NCBI GenBank assembly: GCA_022180725.1
Contig: BQMO01000010.1
Span: 62,001 to 126,000 of the forward strand
Direction: 5' to 3'
Length of the DNA stretch: 64,000 nucleotides
From: Phycisphaerae bacterium
GTDB taxonomy: Bacteria; Planctomycetota; Phycisphaerae; Phycisphaerales; UBA1924
Positions 1-8,414 of this stretch are shown here, piece by piece. Each line of letters opens with the position of its first letter. The stretch's first letter is position 1. The notes beneath the pieces are model-generated. The model was not told where the DNA came from and did no database searches. It saw nothing but the letters and a program-made list of their open reading frames with translations. The translations under genes and the position numbers were made by a program.

Positions 1-222
1 CGCGAACCGCGCCGGGTGCGCGGCGCGGTCGGCGGGATCGAGCCACGCATCGCGGAGTTTCACCCGGTCGAGCAGGTACGCGAGCAGGGCCGTACACCAG
101 GCGTAGAACAGGACACCGGGCGTGAGCGCGCCCTGCGCGCCCGTCAGTTGCGCAGCGCACACCACTGCCGCCGCGACGTACACGGCGGCGAAGAACGCGA
201 GGTGTGCCAGCGACCGGATCAT
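1..222 (-). CDS. partial membrane protein, N-terminal part only
   Basis: This is an open frame on the minus strand that runs off the left edge of the window; only the first 74 codons are seen. The first ATG is at 222; a GTG at 234 in the same frame is an alternative start. The N-terminus reads MIRSLAHLAFFAAVYVAA and continues with a second hydrophobic stretch (GVLFYAWCTALLAYLLD), so at least two membrane segments are likely, followed by a charged region. No family can be named from this fragment. It lies divergent to the glutamate dehydrogenase gene, with palindromes between them. No clear ribosome binding site is visible. Confidence 0.5.
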   Translation of the reverse strand, partial: MIRSLAHLAFFAAVYVAAAVVCAAQLTGAQGALTPGVLFYAWCTALLAYLLDRVKLRDAWLDPADRAAHPARFA

Positions 223-249
223 GCGCGTGTCCACAAAGCGACGCCCGGC

Positions 250-291
250 CCTCCGCGGAGGATCCGTGCGAGCGACGCTCGCGCGAGCGTC
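250..291. repeat. two perfect palindromes in the 223-460 gap
   Basis: The gap between the partial gene and glutamate dehydrogenase holds two perfect palindromes: a 12-base one at 250-261 (CCTCCGCGGAGG) and an 18-base one at 274-291 (GACGCTCGC followed by its reverse complement). They could form hairpins in transcripts in either direction. No U-tract follows, so this is not a standard terminator. The rest of the gap shows no gene. Confidence 0.6.
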
Positions 292-460
292 CCTCCGCCG
301 ACCAAGCGTACGTCCCGCGCGGGGCGAAACGCCCCGCCGGTTCGTTCCTCCCCGCGCCGGGGATCGTGCGAACCGCGTTCCCGCCGTGCCGCACGCGGTG
401 CGGAACTGGCACGCGGGTTGCAATGGCTCCGGTGTCTCATCAACCCGGAGAAGCACCACC

Positions 461-1807
461 ATGACCAGCGCCACCATCGCCGCCCCGTCCAAGCCCCAGC
501 AGTCCGTGCCCGCCAACAACGGCTCCGCACCTGCGCACAACGGCGAGCACCCCAAACTCTTCCAGCGTGTGCGCGAGCAGATGGACCGCGCCGCCGAGGC
601 CGCGGGCCTGGCCCCGGAGGTCCGCAAGATCCTGTCGTCGCCCGCGTGCGAGGTGGCCGTGAACTTTCCCGTGAAGATGGACGACGGGCGGGTCGAGATG
701 TTCTCCGGGTACCGCGTGCAGCACAACAACGTGCTCGGGCCGTTCAAGGGCGGCTTCCGGTACCACCCGGACGTGAGCCTCGACGAGGTCCGCGCGCTCG
801 CGGCGTGGATGACGATCAAGTGCGCCCTGGTGGACATCCCCTTCGGCGGGGGCAAGGGCGGCGTGCAGGTCGATCCGGCCACGATGAGCCGGCGCGAGGT
901 CGAGCGGATGACGCGGCGGTTCGTCTACGCGCTGGGTGCGAACATCGGGCCGGGGTACGACGTGCCCGCGCCGGATGTTAACACCGACGCCCGCACGATG
1001 GCGTGGATCGTCGATACCTACGCGGCCACGCTGCCGCCGCAGGAGCGCTACCGCGCCTTGGCCGTCGTCACGGGCAAGCCCGTCAGTGCGGGCGGGTCCG
1101 TGGGGCGCGAGAAGGCCACGGGGCAGGGCGTGGTCGATCTCATCGAGATGTGGGCTTCGGACCACGCGTGCAAGGTCGGCGACCTCACGTACACGGTGCA
1201 GGGCTTTGGCAAGGTCGGCTCGTGGGCCGCTCGTATCCTCAAGGACAAGAGTGCGAAACTGCTCGCGGTGCAGGATGTCACCGGGGCGATCAAGGCCTCG
1301 ACGCCCGCGGGGTTGGATGCCGATGCGCTCGCCGAGCACGTCAAGAAGACCGGCGGCGTCGCGGGGTTCCCCGGCGCAGAGGCGGTCATGCTCGACGCGT
1401 TCTTCGGCGTGCAGGCCGATGTGTTCATCCCCGCCGCGCTGGAGAATCAAGTGACCGGGCAGTCGGCGCGGAAACTCAACGTGCGGCTGGTCGCCGAGGG
1501 GGCCAACGGCCCGACCACGCCCGAGGGCGATACGGTCCTCCGCGAGCGCGGGATCGACGTGCTTCCCGATGTGCTGTGCAACGCGGGCGGCGTGATCGTG
1601 TCGTACTTCGAGTGGCTCCAGAACCGCGGCGGCGCGGCGTGGAACGCGGCGGAGGTGGACCAGCGGTTGCGCGAGATCCTGGAGCGCGCGTACGCCCGCG
1701 TGAAGGGGATGGTGGACGAGAAGTCGCTCGACTGGCGCACGGCCGCGTACGCCGTGGCGCTGCGGCGGATCGAGCAGGTGTACGCCGAGCGCGGCATCTT
1801 CCCGTAA
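461..1807 (+). CDS. gdhA: glutamate dehydrogenase (Glu/Leu/Phe/Val family)
   Basis: Catalyses the reversible oxidative deamination of glutamate to 2-oxoglutarate and ammonium in the cytoplasm. The 448-residue protein has the family's substrate-binding signature FGGGKGGV near residue 128, with its catalytic lysine, an APDVNTD motif near residue 170, and a Rossmann domain starting at VQGFGKVGSWAA near residue 245. The start at 461 is preferred because a CCGGAG sequence lies just upstream and the alanine/proline-rich extension before it looks non-coding. Length is normal for the hexameric bacterial enzymes. The first about 30 residues are low-complexity and outside the conserved core. The gene stands first in a run of plus-strand stress genes. 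Confidence 0.93.
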   Translation: MTSATIAAPSKPQQSVPANNGSAPAHNGEHPKLFQRVREQMDRAAEAAGLAPEVRKILSSPACEVAVNFPVKMDDGRVEMFSGYRVQHNNVLGPFKGGFRYHPDVSLDEVRALAAWMTIKCALVDIPFGGGKGGVQVDPATMSRREVERMTRRFVYALGANIGPGYDVPAPDVNTDARTMAWIVDTYAATLPPQERYRALAVVTGKPVSAGGSVGREKATGQGVVDLIEMWASDHACKVGDLTYTVQGFGKVGSWAARILKDKSAKLLAVQDVTGAIKASTPAGLDADALAEHVKKTGGVAGFPGAEAVMLDAFFGVQADVFIPAALENQVTGQSARKLNVRLVAEGANGPTTPEGDTVLRERGIDVLPDVLCNAGGVIVSYFEWLQNRGGAAWNAAEVDQRLREILERAYARVKGMVDEKSLDWRTAAYAVALRRIEQVYAERGIFP

Positions 1808-1852
1808 GCACCGATAACCTTGAATGTTCCGTCCGAGCACCGAGAGCACCCC

Positions 1853-2275
1853 ATGAACAACCGCACCATCCACGTCACGCACAAGGACATGGAGCGACTG
1901 CGCGCCCTGATCGCGTCCTCCAGCGACCACGCTCACGGCGACGACCGCGACCGGCCCTATCTGGTGACGCTCGCGGCGGAGTTGACCCGCGCGATCGTCG
2001 TTGGGCCGGACGAGGTGCCGCCAGATGTGGTCACGATGAACTCGCGCATCCGCCTGCGGGACGGGCGCCGCACATGGACCATGACGCTGGTCTTCCCCAA
2101 GAACGCCGACCCTGAGGACGACCGCATTTCGGTGCTCGCGCCGTTGGGCGCTGCGATCCTCGGGTGTCGCGTCGGGCAGGGCGTCAGGTTCCGGGTGCCG
2201 GGGGGCGCGGAGCGCTCGTGCGACATCCTGAGCGTGCTGTACCAGCCGGAAGCCGCCGGCGATCTGCACCTGTAA
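1853..2275 (+). CDS. rnk: Rnk-type nucleoside diphosphate kinase regulator
   Basis: Rnk proteins bind RNA polymerase through a coiled-coil/GreA-GreB C-terminal-like fold, and were first described as regulators of nucleoside diphosphate kinase. The 140-residue protein has the family landmarks in order: an N-terminal short helix region, VVTMNSRIRLRDG in the middle, ISVLAPLGAAILG, and the typical C-terminal YQPEAAGDLHL. The ATG at 1853 fits the usual N-terminus better than an upstream ATG at 1820. It lies 45 bases after glutamate dehydrogenase and is followed by a divergent paralogue at 2348, so the two probably arose by duplication. Confidence 0.88.
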   Translation: MNNRTIHVTHKDMERLRALIASSSDHAHGDDRDRPYLVTLAAELTRAIVVGPDEVPPDVVTMNSRIRLRDGRRTWTMTLVFPKNADPEDDRISVLAPLGAAILGCRVGQGVRFRVPGGAERSCDILSVLYQPEAAGDLHL

Positions 2276-2347
2276 CGATTCGCGATGTTGTGTTCCGACG
2301 TTGAACTCGCCTCTACTTTCGCGTGCCGCGCACGCAAGGAGTCCTTC

Positions 2348-2737
2348 ATGACCGCGCAACCGATCGTTAGCTCCCTGGACTTCGCCCGGCTTCAGCCGCT
2401 AATCACCGGCGGGTTTGTAGACGCGGCGGTGCTGCGTCTCCGCGCGTTCCTCGACCAAGCCCGGAAGGTCGTGCCGCGCCGGGTGCCGCCCGATGTGGTG
2501 ACGATGAACTCGCGGGTGCTGGTGCTCCACCCCGGCGACGAGGCGCCCGACTCGTACGAACTGGCGTACCCCGACTCTGAAACGGGTGGGCTGTCGGTGC
2601 TCTCGCCGCTCGGCGCGGCGCTGCTGGGCGCGCGCGAGGGCGACAGCGTCGAGTGCGCGGGCGGCCGGGTGTCTCGGCGCGTGATCGTCGAGCGGATCGA
2701 GTACCAGCCCGAACGTGAGCATCACTTCGATCGGTAA
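2348..2737 (+). CDS. Rnk-like GreA/GreB C-terminal domain protein (second copy)
   Basis: This 129-residue protein shares with the preceding gene the core VVTMNSRVLVLHPGDE, LSVLSPLGAALLGAREGD and a C-terminal YQPE, but lacks the canonical AGDFHL tail. It is therefore a diverged paralogue of Rnk. The start at 2348 follows a strong AAGGAG site about 7 bases upstream. Proteins of this group may act in the secondary channel or on the surface of RNA polymerase; its target is unknown. It sits between rnk and a ribosome hibernation factor, a setting that suggests a role in stress or slow growth. Confidence 0.82.
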   Translation: MTAQPIVSSLDFARLQPLITGGFVDAAVLRLRAFLDQARKVVPRRVPPDVVTMNSRVLVLHPGDEAPDSYELAYPDSETGGLSVLSPLGAALLGAREGDSVECAGGRVSRRVIVERIEYQPEREHHFDR

Positions 2738-2767
2738 ACCCAGATCATCCCCATGAGGAGGCACGAC

Positions 2768-3145
2768 ATGCCCCCGAGGGCCCCCGACCTGCCCATCCAC
2801 ATCAAACCCGGCAACCTCCAGACCAGCGCCGCGATCGAAGCGTGGGTGCGCCGCAAGCTCGCCGGCTCGTTCCGCAGGTACGGATCGAAGATGACGGCCG
2901 TGGAGGTGCATTTCGAGGACGTCAACGGACCCAAGCACGGGGGCGATGACACCCACTGCGTGATGGAGGCGAGAGTCAACGGCCGGGTGCCGGTCGCGGT
3001 GCGAGCCCGCGCCGAAGACCTCTACGCCGCGATCGACACGGCGGCGCGGAAGCTCGAACTTGCCGTCGGCCGGGCCGTCGAGCGGATCGACGCACGCGCG
3101 CGCCGTCAGTTTCGACGGAGCCGGTCGCGTCGGACCGCGGAGTAA
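2768..3145 (+). CDS. hpf: short HPF/RaiA-like ribosome hibernation factor
   Basis: A 125-residue protein of the sigma-54 modulation/S30EA fold. Its core runs from IHIKPGNLQTSAAIEAWV through VEVHFEDVN to a C-terminal basic helix rich in arginine. This matches the beta-alpha-beta-beta-beta-alpha HPF domain, without the C-terminal dimerisation domain of long HPF. Such proteins bind the 30S decoding site and inactivate ribosomes in stationary phase. GAGGAGG at 2755-2761 sits 6 bases before the ATG at 2768 and decides the start over the ATG at 2753. Downstream lies a universal stress protein, which supports a stress role. Confidence 0.82.
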   Translation: MPPRAPDLPIHIKPGNLQTSAAIEAWVRRKLAGSFRRYGSKMTAVEVHFEDVNGPKHGGDDTHCVMEARVNGRVPVAVRARAEDLYAAIDTAARKLELAVGRAVERIDARARRQFRRSRSRRTAE

Positions 3146-3169
3146 CGTCCCGACCTGGGAGCTGAACAC

Positions 3170-4084
3170 ATGGACCGCGTCAAGTCAATCCTCGCCGCCC
3201 TGGACTTCTCGTCCTGCTCCGTCGCTGCCTTCAAAGAAGCGGCACGGATCGCGGACTGCAATCGTGCTTCCCTGCGCGCCATTCACGTGGTTGCGGTCCC
3301 GGCCCTCGTGCCCGCGCCACATCCGCTGTTCCCATTCCCGCTGCCCACCCAGGCGGACTTCGTCGCGGATGCGACGACCGCGTGGGCCGTGTTCGCGGCG
3401 ACCTTGCCAAGCCGCGCCGATGTGAAGTGCGACATCGAGCTCGGCAGCCCGCGCGAGGTCATCCTCGCGTCCGCCGAGCGGGCTTGCGCCGACCTTCTCG
3501 TGCTCGGGTCGCACGGTGCGCACGACGCCCACAAGGGGATCGGCCCCACCGCGGCCGCGTGCGTGCAGCGCGCGGGTATGCCGGTCCTGCTGGTCCGCGA
3601 GGATCACGCGGGGCCGTTCAGGGGCGTCGTGGCCTGCCTGGACTTCACGGAGACTTCCAAACTGGCGCTGCGGCACGCGATCCGTGTCGCCGCGCAGGAT
3701 GGCGCGGCCCTGCACATTCTGCACATGTACGACGACCCTTGGTACGGCATCCGCCCACCGGCGGGCGTCGGGCTGAACATGCCCGATTTCAAGGCGCAGT
3801 ACCGCCGTGGTCTCGAGGACCGCGTGCGCGAGTTCTGCGCCCCGCTCGCGCACGAACTCAACGCCCTGAAGGCCGAGATTCACTGCCTTGAGTCCGAGTG
3901 GCGAGGCAGCGGGTACGGTCACGCGATCGTTCGGTTCATCGAGGAGAAAGGGTGCGACCTGGCGGCCCTTGGCACACGCGACCGGTGGAACATCCGTGAC
4001 ACGATCTTCGGCTCAACCGCGGAGCGCATCGTCCGCGGCGCGCCGTGCTCCATCCTCGCCGTCAAGCCCGATCCGGCGCTGTGA
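3170..4084 (+). CDS. tandem universal stress protein (two UspA domains)
   Basis: The 304-residue protein has two UspA-type Rossmann-like domains in tandem: about 1-143 (ILAALDFSSCSVAAFKEAARIA ... LLVLGSHGAHDAHKGIGPTA) and about 148-302 (GVVACLDFTETSKLALRHAI ... LAALGTRDRWNIRDTIFGST). The second domain ends with a variant of the G-x2-G-x9-G-S/T ATP-binding signature. These cytoplasmic proteins bind ATP or sense stress. A GGGAG site precedes the ATG at 3170. The 24-base gap after the HPF-like gene suggests co-transcription. Confidence 0.9.
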   Translation: MDRVKSILAALDFSSCSVAAFKEAARIADCNRASLRAIHVVAVPALVPAPHPLFPFPLPTQADFVADATTAWAVFAATLPSRADVKCDIELGSPREVILASAERACADLLVLGSHGAHDAHKGIGPTAAACVQRAGMPVLLVREDHAGPFRGVVACLDFTETSKLALRHAIRVAAQDGAALHILHMYDDPWYGIRPPAGVGLNMPDFKAQYRRGLEDRVREFCAPLAHELNALKAEIHCLESEWRGSGYGHAIVRFIEEKGCDLAALGTRDRWNIRDTIFGSTAERIVRGAPCSILAVKPDPAL

Positions 4085-4155
4085 CACACCGCACGCGCGG
4101 GCACGCTCGGCCCGCTCGCACGGAACGCTTGCGCGGGCGTTGAATAGAGTTTGCC

Positions 4156-4671
4156 ATGACCTGGGACATCCTTCTCGGCTGCGTTGTCATTATCCTCGCA
4201 CGCATCGGCGACGTCTCGCTGGGAACCATGCGGACCGTCGCGGTCGTCAGCGGGCACCGGGGGCTGGCGTGGCTCTTCGGGCTGCTGGAGATGACGATCT
4301 GGGTCTTCGCCGTCTCGGCGGTGATCGCTCACATCCGCGCCGAGCCGGTCTACGGCCTGGCGTTCGCGCTGGGGGCCGCGACCGGGAACTACGTCGGCGT
4401 CACGGTGCAGCGCTGGCTCCCCTTCGGCGAGCAGGTGGTCCGCATCTTCACGCGCGAGGGCGCACCCCTGTTCGAGCGGCTCCGCGCGGAGGGCTACGGC
4501 GTGACCAAGTTCCACGGCGAGGGCCGCGACGGCGCGGTCACGATGCTCTTCGTCCAGGTGGGCCGCGCCCGGACGCGGCACATCGTCCGTACTGCCCGCG
4601 AGATCGACCCGCAGTGCTTCTACACGATCGACGACATCCGCCTGGCCAGCGCCGCGGGCCCCGGGGTGTAG
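4156..4671 (+). CDS. UPF0316 family membrane protein (DUF5698/DUF2179)
   Basis: A 171-residue protein with three hydrophobic segments in the first about 90 residues (LGCVVIILARIGDVSLGTMR, GLAWLFGLLEMTIWVFAVSAVI and the GLAFALGAATGNYVG region). A soluble C-terminal domain of DUF2179 type follows, with FTREGAPLFERLRAEGYGVT and a terminal IDDIRLAS. The family's function is not established; ligand-binding or regulatory roles have been proposed. A TAGAGT hexamer ends only 5 bases before the ATG, with no Shine-Dalgarno sequence, so the transcript may be leaderless. Confidence 0.85.
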   Translation: MTWDILLGCVVIILARIGDVSLGTMRTVAVVSGHRGLAWLFGLLEMTIWVFAVSAVIAHIRAEPVYGLAFALGAATGNYVGVTVQRWLPFGEQVVRIFTREGAPLFERLRAEGYGVTKFHGEGRDGAVTMLFVQVGRARTRHIVRTAREIDPQCFYTIDDIRLASAAGPGV

Positions 4672-4827
4672 GCACCACGCCGCGCAGCGGATCGGTCGTC
4701 AGACGTGTTGCATTGGCGGGACGGGAGCCGATGCGCTGCCCACCGCCACGAGGCCCGTCGAACTCAGCCGGGGTCGCCGCGCTCGGGGGCCCGGGTGGAG
4801 GGCGCATCGGCCCTACGCTCCTACCTC

Positions 4828-6987
4828 ATGCCCATGCTCCTTCGACTCGTGTGCGTTGCTGTGCAGGCGGGGCTGCTCCCGCTCGGGTTCGCGTGTGCCC
4901 TGGCCACGCCGCCGGTGAGTGCCGGGGACGGGAATGGACGCGGGCTGCATGTCGCGCCCTCCGGCGACAATGCCGGTGATGGGAGCACGACGCGTCCGTT
5001 CGCCACGCTCGAACGCGCGCGGGACGAGGTCCGCGCAATCCGGAAGGCCCGGCCGCTGCCCGCCGGGGGCGTCACCATCACGCTCCACGCCGGTGTGTAC
5101 GAGCTCGCGCGCACGCTCGCGCTGACGCAGGAGGATGCGGGCACGGCGGCGTCGCCCATCGTCTATCGCGCTGCGCCGGGCGCGGAAGTCCGCATCTCCG
5201 GGGGTAAGCGCATCGCTGGTTGGAGAGCGGTGAATGATCCCGCCGTGCTGGACCGGCTCGATCCCGCGGCGCGGGGGCATGTGGTGCAGGCCGACCTCAA
5301 GACGCTGGGGATCACCGACTTCGGCACGATCGGCGGCGGGTTCGGGCTGGAGGGAGGGCCCGGGCTGGAACTCTTCTTCCGCGACCGGCCCATGACGATC
5401 TCCCGCTACCCCAACGAGGGCTTCATCACCATCGCCGATGTCCACGGCCCGACGAAGATCGACCGCAAGAACGCCAAGGCGTGCGTCGAGGGGGAGATCA
5501 CCTACGACCCCGGGACCGACAACCGCCTTGCACGCTGGAAGGACGAGAAGGAGCCGTGGGCGCTGGGCTACTGGCTGCACGACTGGGCCGAGCAGCGGCA
5601 GCGCATCGCGTCCATCGACCCCGCAGCGCACCGCATGACGCTCGCACAGCCGTACCACCACTACGGCTACCGCAAGGGCGGGTGGTTCTACGGCTTCAAC
5701 CTGCTGTGCGAGATCGACCGCCCCGGCGAGTGGTACCTCGACCGCGAGGCGGGCATCATCTACTTCTGGCCGCCGGATGCCGACGCGCAACCGATCAAGG
5801 ACGGCGAGGCCGTCGTCTCCATCCTCGACACGCTCCTCTCGCTCAAGGGCGCGCGGCACGTCACCTTTCAGGGCTTCACCTTCGAGGCCGCCCGCGGCAC
5901 CGCCGTCCGCATCGAGAACGCCGACGGCAACCGCGTCGAGGGCTGCACGCTGCGGAACATCGGCTCGTGGGCCGTGAGCATGAGCGGCAAGGAGAGCGGC
6001 GTCTACGACTGTGAGGTGACCGGCACCGGCGACGGCGGGCTGCGCCTCTCCGGCGGCGACCGCGCCACGCTCACCCCCGCGCGGCTCACCGCCGAGAACA
6101 ACCACATCCACCACTGGAGCCGCTGGAACCGGATGAATCGCCACGGGATTTTCCTCTCGGGCGTCGGCAACCGTGCTGCGAACAACCTGCTGCACGACTC
6201 GCCCCACACCGCGATCCACTTCAGCGGCAACGACCACCTCATCGAGCTCAACGAGGTCCACCGCGTCTGCACCGAGTCCAACGACGCGGGGGCGATCTAC
6301 GCCGGGCGCGACTGGACCATGCGCGGCAACGTCATCCGCCACAACTACCTCCACCACCTCAGCGGCTTCACGGGCGGGCGCGAACGCGGGTGCATCGGCA
6401 TCTACCTCGACGACATGTTCAGCGGCGTCACGATCACCGGCAACATCTTCTACGACGTGACGATGGCGGCGTACATCGGCGGCGGTATGGACAACCGCGT
6501 CGAGAACAACCTCTTCATCGACTGCAAGCCTGCCGTCCACGTCGATGCCCGCGGCCTGGGCTGGGCCCACAAGTGGCCCGACGACTGGCTCCGCGAGATC
6601 AGGGAGAAGGGCACGCTCTCGGGCGTGCGCTTTGACAAGCCGCCGTACAGCGAGCGCTACCCCGAACTGGCGACGCTCCTCACCCGCACGCCGCCCACGC
6701 CCGCGCCGACGGGCAACCTCATCGCGCGGAACATCCAGTTCGGCGGGACGTGGGACGACATCGAGAAGCCCGCCGCGCCGCTGGTGAAGTTCGAGGGCAA
6801 CCTGCTGGGCCTTGATCCGGGCTTTGTCGATGCGGCGGCGGCGAGAGTGGGCGCATCGGCGGGCGCGTTCCGGTTGCGCGACGATTCGCCCGCGTTCAAG
6901 GCGGGGGCGATGGGTGGAGCGGGGTTCGCGCGCATCCCCGTCGAGAGGATCGGACACCGCAAGAACACCGGGGAACGCGTCAAATAA
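4828..6987 (+). CDS. secreted right-handed beta-helix repeat protein
   Basis: The 719-residue protein begins with a signal peptide (MPMLLRLVCVAVQAGLLPLG, cleavage likely after an Ala near residue 25). A DUF1565-like opening follows (LHVAPSGDNAGDGSTTRPFATLERA), then a long right-handed beta-helix with repeated N-R-V-E-G/N-N-x-h runs between residues about 350 and 600. Such proteins are polysaccharide lyases, glycosidases or binding proteins; the substrate cannot be read from sequence. The ATG at 4828 was chosen because it begins the signal peptide, although the frame is open further upstream. A secreted glycan-active role fits the sialidase-like gene further on. Confidence 0.85.
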   Translation: MPMLLRLVCVAVQAGLLPLGFACALATPPVSAGDGNGRGLHVAPSGDNAGDGSTTRPFATLERARDEVRAIRKARPLPAGGVTITLHAGVYELARTLALTQEDAGTAASPIVYRAAPGAEVRISGGKRIAGWRAVNDPAVLDRLDPAARGHVVQADLKTLGITDFGTIGGGFGLEGGPGLELFFRDRPMTISRYPNEGFITIADVHGPTKIDRKNAKACVEGEITYDPGTDNRLARWKDEKEPWALGYWLHDWAEQRQRIASIDPAAHRMTLAQPYHHYGYRKGGWFYGFNLLCEIDRPGEWYLDREAGIIYFWPPDADAQPIKDGEAVVSILDTLLSLKGARHVTFQGFTFEAARGTAVRIENADGNRVEGCTLRNIGSWAVSMSGKESGVYDCEVTGTGDGGLRLSGGDRATLTPARLTAENNHIHHWSRWNRMNRHGIFLSGVGNRAANNLLHDSPHTAIHFSGNDHLIELNEVHRVCTESNDAGAIYAGRDWTMRGNVIRHNYLHHLSGFTGGRERGCIGIYLDDMFSGVTITGNIFYDVTMAAYIGGGMDNRVENNLFIDCKPAVHVDARGLGWAHKWPDDWLREIREKGTLSGVRFDKPPYSERYPELATLLTRTPPTPAPTGNLIARNIQFGGTWDDIEKPAAPLVKFEGNLLGLDPGFVDAAAARVGASAGAFRLRDDSPAFKAGAMGGAGFARIPVERIGHRKNTGERVK

Positions 6988-6999
6988 GGAGATCGCCTC

Positions 7000-7380
7000 A
7001 TGGCCGAGCAGCTCTACCAGCACACCCCCAACCCCGCTCCCACGCCTCAACAACTCGCCGCCCAGCGCCGCGAACTCACGCCCGACGCGACCGCCGCGTT
7101 CCAGGCCTTCTCGGGCAAGGTCTTCGCTGCCGGTGCTCTCGATGCAAGGACCAAGCAGATCATCGCCGTCGCGGTCGCCCACGTGACCCAGTGCCAGCAG
7201 TGCATCCGGTCGCACACCAAGAGCGCCCTGCGTGCCGGCGCGTCGCCGCAGGAGTTGATGGAGGCGGCGTGGGTCGCGGCGGAGATGCGCGCGGGCGGGG
7301 CCTACGCGCACTCGAACGTCATGCTTGCCGCGATCAACGAGAAGCAGCCCGCCCCGGGCTGCGGTGAGCCGCGGCCATGA
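7000..7380 (+). CDS. AhpD-like carboxymuconolactone decarboxylase family protein
   Basis: A 126-residue protein of the CMD/AhpD fold. The core ALDARTKQIIAVAVAHVTQC followed by QQCIRSHTKSALRAGAS carries the C-x2-C redox pair (C-Q-Q-C) with the following histidine that is typical of alkylhydroperoxidase AhpD-like proteins. It may serve as a thiol-dependent peroxidase partner in the cytoplasm. AAGGAG at 6987-6992 gives a good ribosome site. The stop overlaps the next start by 4 bases (ATGA), so it is coupled to the DUF488 gene. Confidence 0.88.
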   Translation: MAEQLYQHTPNPAPTPQQLAAQRRELTPDATAAFQAFSGKVFAAGALDARTKQIIAVAVAHVTQCQQCIRSHTKSALRAGASPQELMEAAWVAAEMRAGGAYAHSNVMLAAINEKQPAPGCGEPRP

Positions 7381-7814
7381 GCGCGGCACGCACCAACGTA
7401 CGACTCCGGCGCGTGTACGACGCCCCGGAACCGGGCGACGGCTTCCGCGTGCTGGTGGACCGCCTCTGGCCCCGCGGCCTGAGCAAGGCCGCCGCGCGGG
7501 TGGACCTATGGATGAAGGAAGTCGCGCCCTCGACGGACCTGCGGCGCTGGTACCACGCGGACCTGACGCGCTGGGCCGAGTTCCGCAGACGCTACAAGGC
7601 TGAACTGTCCGACCGACACGGCCGCGCCCGCGCCGCGCTCGACGAACTCCGCGCGATCGTGCGCGAGCACTCTTCCCAACCCGCGCGCGGCCGGAAGGGC
7701 GGAACGGGCGGCCAAGGCGTCACGCTCGTCTACGGCGCCAAGGACGCCGAGCAGAACCACGCGCTCGTGCTGCGCGAGGTGCTGATGGGCCGATTGCCAT
7801 CGCGACGTGGATGA
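7377..7814 (+). CDS. DUF488 family protein (YeaO-like)
   Basis: A 145-residue protein that begins with the family's characteristic run RRVYDAPEPGDGFRVLVDRLWPRGLSK, followed by WMKEVAPSTDLRRWY and a C-terminal VTLVYGAKDAEQNHA. YeaO-like DUF488 proteins are widespread small cytoplasmic proteins, often near redox or catalase genes, with no proven activity. Translation is coupled to the AhpD-like gene by an ATGA overlap. About 35 bases after the stop lies a hairpin (7849-7865). Confidence 0.88.
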   Translation: MSAARTNVRLRRVYDAPEPGDGFRVLVDRLWPRGLSKAAARVDLWMKEVAPSTDLRRWYHADLTRWAEFRRRYKAELSDRHGRARAALDELRAIVREHSSQPARGRKGGTGGQGVTLVYGAKDAEQNHALVLREVLMGRLPSRRG

Positions 7815-7848
7815 AAGACCCGCATGATGTGGCTCGTCGGGCGCCGTA

Positions 7849-7865
7849 GCGAGCGCTCCGCTCGC
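7849..7865. terminator. hairpin downstream of the DUF488 gene
   Basis: GCGAGCG, a three-base loop and CGCTCGC form a perfect 7-base stem, extendable by CCG/CGG with two mismatches between. It lies about 35 bases after the stop of the DUF488 gene. There is no T-tract, so this is at best a rho-independent-like stop or an mRNA-stabilising hairpin. Confidence 0.4.
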
Positions 7866-8414
7866 GGCGGTTGTTGTGGGCTGTTCATTGCCGTCGAACG
7901 CGATCTCCACAACTCCAAACGGCACTCCGACCAAAGCCGTGCGGACGGGGGAGCCCCACAGGTGCTCGGATCGGTTTCGCGGTCCGGGCTGAACTACCGC
8001 AGGTCTTCGCTTCAGAGCTCGTGTTCCAGATTGGTAGGCATGTCGGAGCGAGTGAGGGATCTGATGTTCTCCAACCGTCCGCATCCTCGTCGATGATACC
8101 TGCGGAGTCGTCGTTGTTCTTGATCCGCCGTGAGTCGCCGCGGAGAAGCGCGACCAAGAGGTCCGCGCACACGATCACAGGACTGTCGGAGTAGGCAAGG
8201 CTGAAGGGGACGAGCGACTCGTCTCGCTCGCCCCGTGACTGGGCGGGTACCGGATTGCCGTCGGCTTCCCTCCCGTTGAGCAGCATGTGCGACGGCGCGG
8301 ATTCAACAACTCGAATCTGCAATCGCCGTGGCCACGGGTCCCCCCGTGCCATCGCGACACCACTCGGGCTCCTGACGCCACGCAGCGGTTGGCCCGGCCT
8401 GGCGCCGCAGCGAA
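7866..8414. other. about 550 bases with no convincing gene
   Basis: Between the DUF488 gene and the RIC gene I see no frame with a recognisable protein. Open frames exist on both strands (for example minus 7885-8418), but their composition does not look like the neighbouring genes and they carry no motif. The stretch is less GC-rich than its surroundings, which would fit a decayed gene or inserted DNA. Confidence 0.4.

Noticed and set aside
440..2359. Long minus-strand open frame opposite glutamate dehydrogenase and rnk
   Set aside because: It is the antisense shadow of GC-rich genes with clear family motifs; its translation is rich in Arg, His and Gly without any motif.
4813..7389. Long minus-strand open frame opposite the beta-helix gene
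   Set aside because: Antisense shadow of a gene with signal peptide and beta-helix repeats; no motif and low-complexity composition.
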